Source: Planctobacterium sp965279005 (GTDB taxonomy: Bacteria; Pseudomonadota; Gammaproteobacteria; Enterobacterales; Alteromonadaceae). Taken from it: DNA of 64,000 bases. This document shows positions 61,879 through 64,000 of the stretch, piece by piece (the stretch's first letter is position 1; each line of letters begins with the position of its first letter). Both the position numbers and the translations under genes were made by a program. Location: the NCBI GenBank assembly GCA_965279005.1, contig CBDIHK010000012.1, forward strand, positions 62,001 to 126,000. The letters are read 5' to 3'. The notes under the pieces are model-generated. The model ran no database searches and was not told the DNA's origin. It saw only the letters and a list, made by a program, of their open reading frames with translations.

Positions 61879-64000
61879 ATGCCCGGCTTACAAAGAATCA
61901 TCTTGATTGATACCCACCTGTCAGGAAGGGTAGAACTAAAACTAAACGGCCATACCAATATTTGCGGAACCAATGCTTCCGGCAAAACGACTTTGCAACG
62001 CTTGGTGCCTGTATTCTACGGTGAATATCCAAGCAGGGTGGTACCAGCTACCCGGGATAGCTTTGAGCGCTGGTACCTGCCGCGGGAATCCAGTTTCATT
62101 ATCTACGAATACAAACGCTACGAAGGTGATTTATGCCAAGTAGTGCTCGCCTCCAACGGCACAGGGGTGCAATACCGTTTGGTGGCCAAACCCTTTGAAT
62201 TGGATGATTACCTGTTTCAAGGCAAGCCTGGTGAATACACATCGCAAACTATGGTGGAACTGGGACGCTATTTCAAAAGGCAAAATATCCTGGTGAGCAA
62301 CCTGCTAAACACTAAAGAGTTCCGGGGCATTGTGCAAAATGACCGAACTTTGCTCACCGCCTGCGCCAACCAACGCGAATTGCTAGGTTATGCGCGTATG
62401 TTCAGCTTATGCCAACCTGGGCAACACATGCGCCACATAGAGAAACTAGCCAAGGCGGTGCACTCCAAGGAAGGCAAAATGGAAACCATCAAAGCCATGG
62501 TAGCGGCCATACTTGAAGAAGACGGGGTACAGACGCCGAGCTCAAGCTTAAAGCCAACACAAGTTGAGGCTTGGATTAAGGAATGCCAGCTTATCCAGGA
62601 ATTTGATGCCATTCGCCCGGAATTTGGCAAACTACAAGCGGCAGAGCAACGGTTGCAACAAAACGAGCAGCGCCTGTCGGGCATCAAGATCCAACTAGAC
62701 CAGGATGTCGCCTTGCTTGCCACCAGCCTGACCCAGTTGCAAGACAAACTGGAAGGACTGGTTGCCGAGATCAAATTAAATGAAGCCAACTGGAACCAGC
62801 AGCGGGACAAGCTCAACCAGACCATTTCGGTTGCCAAGGCAGATGCCGGCAAGTTTGAGCGGGAGTTGCAGCAAATCGAAGCTGAGTACGACAATTGGCA
62901 GGCTCAGGACGTCGAGGCCTTAAGCCAAAACTTGCAACTATTACCGCAGTGGCTGGACGAACAGGAAACCCTGTCTGGACGTTACCAACTGTTGACCGAA
63001 AAACACCAAGATATCGAATCTGCCTACAACCGCAGGTTGGCAGAAGTGAAAGACAAACTTGCACTACAGCTCGATGAGTTGCGGGACAAGCAACACCTTG
63101 AAAGCGAAAATAAAGCGAAGTTGCTCAACGAACAGCAGCTAGCATTGCAGCAGGTACAATCTGACTTCCAGCAAGAGCAATATCAAATAAAACAAAACTT
63201 CAGCCAACAAGCGGGTGAGTTCAAGGAGCAAAAAGCGCAGGCCCAAGCAGCATTGCAAAACGCTGGGTTTACCGAGTTTGAGCAAAGCCAGTTGTCGTTG
63301 CAAGAAAATGTTATCCGGGAAGCGGTAAGCGTTGAGGACAGCTGCCGCCAAGAGGTCAAATTGGCCGAGGTCGCGCTGAAAAAAGCCCAGGAACACAGAA
63401 GCCTAGAAAACGACAAGCTAGGAAAACTGCACCAGGCATACCTACAACAAGAACAGGCGATCAAGGATATCGAAACCCTGCTCTACCCCGGGCACCACTC
63501 CCTGCTTGAATATTTGCGCAGCGAAAAACCCGGCTGGGAACAGGATTTGGGCAAAGTTATCCAACCAGCTTTGCTGCAGCGCAGCGACCTAAAACCCAAA
63601 CTCGAACCAGGTACCAGCCTGTATGGCTTGCAATTGGATTTGGCGGCGGTTGACTTGCCAGACTATGCCCAATCTGAAACCCAGTTGCGTCAAGAATTAG
63701 AACTAGCGCAAGAGCAGTTGGGCACCATGTCTGAACAGCAAAGCCAACAGGAACAGTTATTAAGCAAAGCCAATGAATGCGTTCGGGACTGTGAACTAGA
63801 TATCGCGAAGCTCAACGCCCGGCTCAACAGTGCTGAAAACACCAGGAAACGCGCGCAACACGAGCGGGATGAACTTCTAGGTGAATTCCAGCAAGCGTTG
63901 GCAGACCGGAAGTTAGCCAACAAAGCCGCTTTGCAAAAACTAAAACAAAAATTGGAAAAGCTCGACAACCAGCAACAAGTCGCGCTGGCAGAGCTGGAAG
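61879..64000 (+). CDS. SMC-like P-loop ATPase with long coiled coil, cut by window end
   Basis: About 707 residues are in the window and no stop is reached. The Walker A motif is GTNASGKTT (about residues 30-38), directly after a short LSGRVELKLNGHTNI strand as in SMC, RecF and DUF3584-type ATPases. A WYLPRESSFIIYEYKRY block follows near 75, and the GKT plus YLP pair recalls DUF3584. From about residue 225 onward the protein is a long Gln/Leu/Glu-rich coiled coil. An alternative ATG lies two codons upstream (61873); GGA at 61870 fits 61879 better. It may act on DNA or chromosomes; family assignment is tentative and the C-terminal Walker B half is not visible. Confidence 0.75.
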   Translation, partial: MPGLQRIILIDTHLSGRVELKLNGHTNICGTNASGKTTLQRLVPVFYGEYPSRVVPATRDSFERWYLPRESSFIIYEYKRYEGDLCQVVLASNGTGVQYRLVAKPFELDDYLFQGKPGEYTSQTMVELGRYFKRQNILVSNLLNTKEFRGIVQNDRTLLTACANQRELLGYARMFSLCQPGQHMRHIEKLAKAVHSKEGKMETIKAMVAAILEEDGVQTPSSSLKPTQVEAWIKECQLIQEFDAIRPEFGKLQAAEQRLQQNEQRLSGIKIQLDQDVALLATSLTQLQDKLEGLVAEIKLNEANWNQQRDKLNQTISVAKADAGKFERELQQIEAEYDNWQAQDVEALSQNLQLLPQWLDEQETLSGRYQLLTEKHQDIESAYNRRLAEVKDKLALQLDELRDKQHLESENKAKLLNEQQLALQQVQSDFQQEQYQIKQNFSQQAGEFKEQKAQAQAALQNAGFTEFEQSQLSLQENVIREAVSVEDSCRQEVKLAEVALKKAQEHRSLENDKLGKLHQAYLQQEQAIKDIETLLYPGHHSLLEYLRSEKPGWEQDLGKVIQPALLQRSDLKPKLEPGTSLYGLQLDLAAVDLPDYAQSETQLRQELELAQEQLGTMSEQQSQQEQLLSKANECVRDCELDIAKLNARLNSAENTRKRAQHERDELLGEFQQALADRKLANKAALQKLKQKLEKLDNQQQVALAELE

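Noticed and set aside
1..64000. CRISPR arrays, tRNA genes, rRNA genes, prophage
   Set aside because: I saw no regularly spaced repeats, cloverleaf sequence, rRNA motifs or phage structural genes when reading through the window.

Overview
The window looks like the chromosome of a marine or aquatic gammaproteobacterium of the Alteromonadales type. The evidence is the pgm/ybfF/fldA/fur neighbourhood, the divergent gltA and sdh-suc arrangement, large TonB-dependent receptors placed beside polysaccharide-degrading enzymes, and several Alteromonas-like insertion elements. This is inferred from gene content; no rRNA or other species marker is present and I see no tRNA gene or CRISPR array.

Layout. 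1-3816: glycogen phosphorylase (cut by the window edge) and phosphoglucomutase. 4047-5699: ybfF, a DUF2788 membrane protein and flavodoxin fldA, in the order expected from E. coli except that seqA is missing. 5793-15296: about 9.8 kb that separates fldA from fur. It holds a membrane-anchored unknown protein, a very large propeller-sensor diguanylate cyclase, an IS4-family element, an IS66-family element with exact ends and target duplication, and a chemotaxis receptor. 15534-24865: fur, then a tight minus-strand seven-gene run (AraC-type regulator, hydrolase, 5-oxoprolinase PxpA/B/C, D-amino acid aminotransferase, alanine racemase). The AraC gene is divergent from an alkane monooxygenase, which is followed by a rhomboid protease and an acetyltransferase. 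24908-30182: a TonB-dependent receptor and a scarred region (IS110 remnant, nuclease gene broken by one stop codon, small periplasmic binding protein, MITE-like palindromic element).

30183-50149 is a starch/maltodextrin utilisation locus. A large TonB receptor is followed by a compact five-gene operon: two flavin-dependent (tryptophan-type) halogenase homologues, a six-hairpin glucoamylase-like hydrolase, a GH31 alpha-glucosidase and a pullulanase lipoprotein. A divergent JmjC/cupin-like oxygenase and a second, multi-domain pullulanase lipoprotein flank it. A shared palindromic operator (TGAATACGTATGCA) occurs once upstream of the receptor and twice upstream of the second pullulanase, suggesting one LacI-type regulator. 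The likely pathway is cell-surface debranching, TonB-driven uptake of maltodextrin, and periplasmic hydrolysis to glucose. Phosphoglucomutase and glycogen phosphorylase at the left edge handle the stored counterpart. The role of the two halogenases and the oxygenase in a starch locus is not explained by known starch biochemistry.

50454-61704 is the TCA block: sucD, sucC, sucB (with two lipoyl domains), sucA, sdhB and sdhA on the minus strand and gltA divergent. The place where sdhC and sdhD should be contains only an SdhC-like N-terminus and an SdhD-like C-terminal tail, so the membrane anchor of succinate dehydrogenase appears to be lost here. The window ends inside a large SMC-like P-loop ATPase gene.
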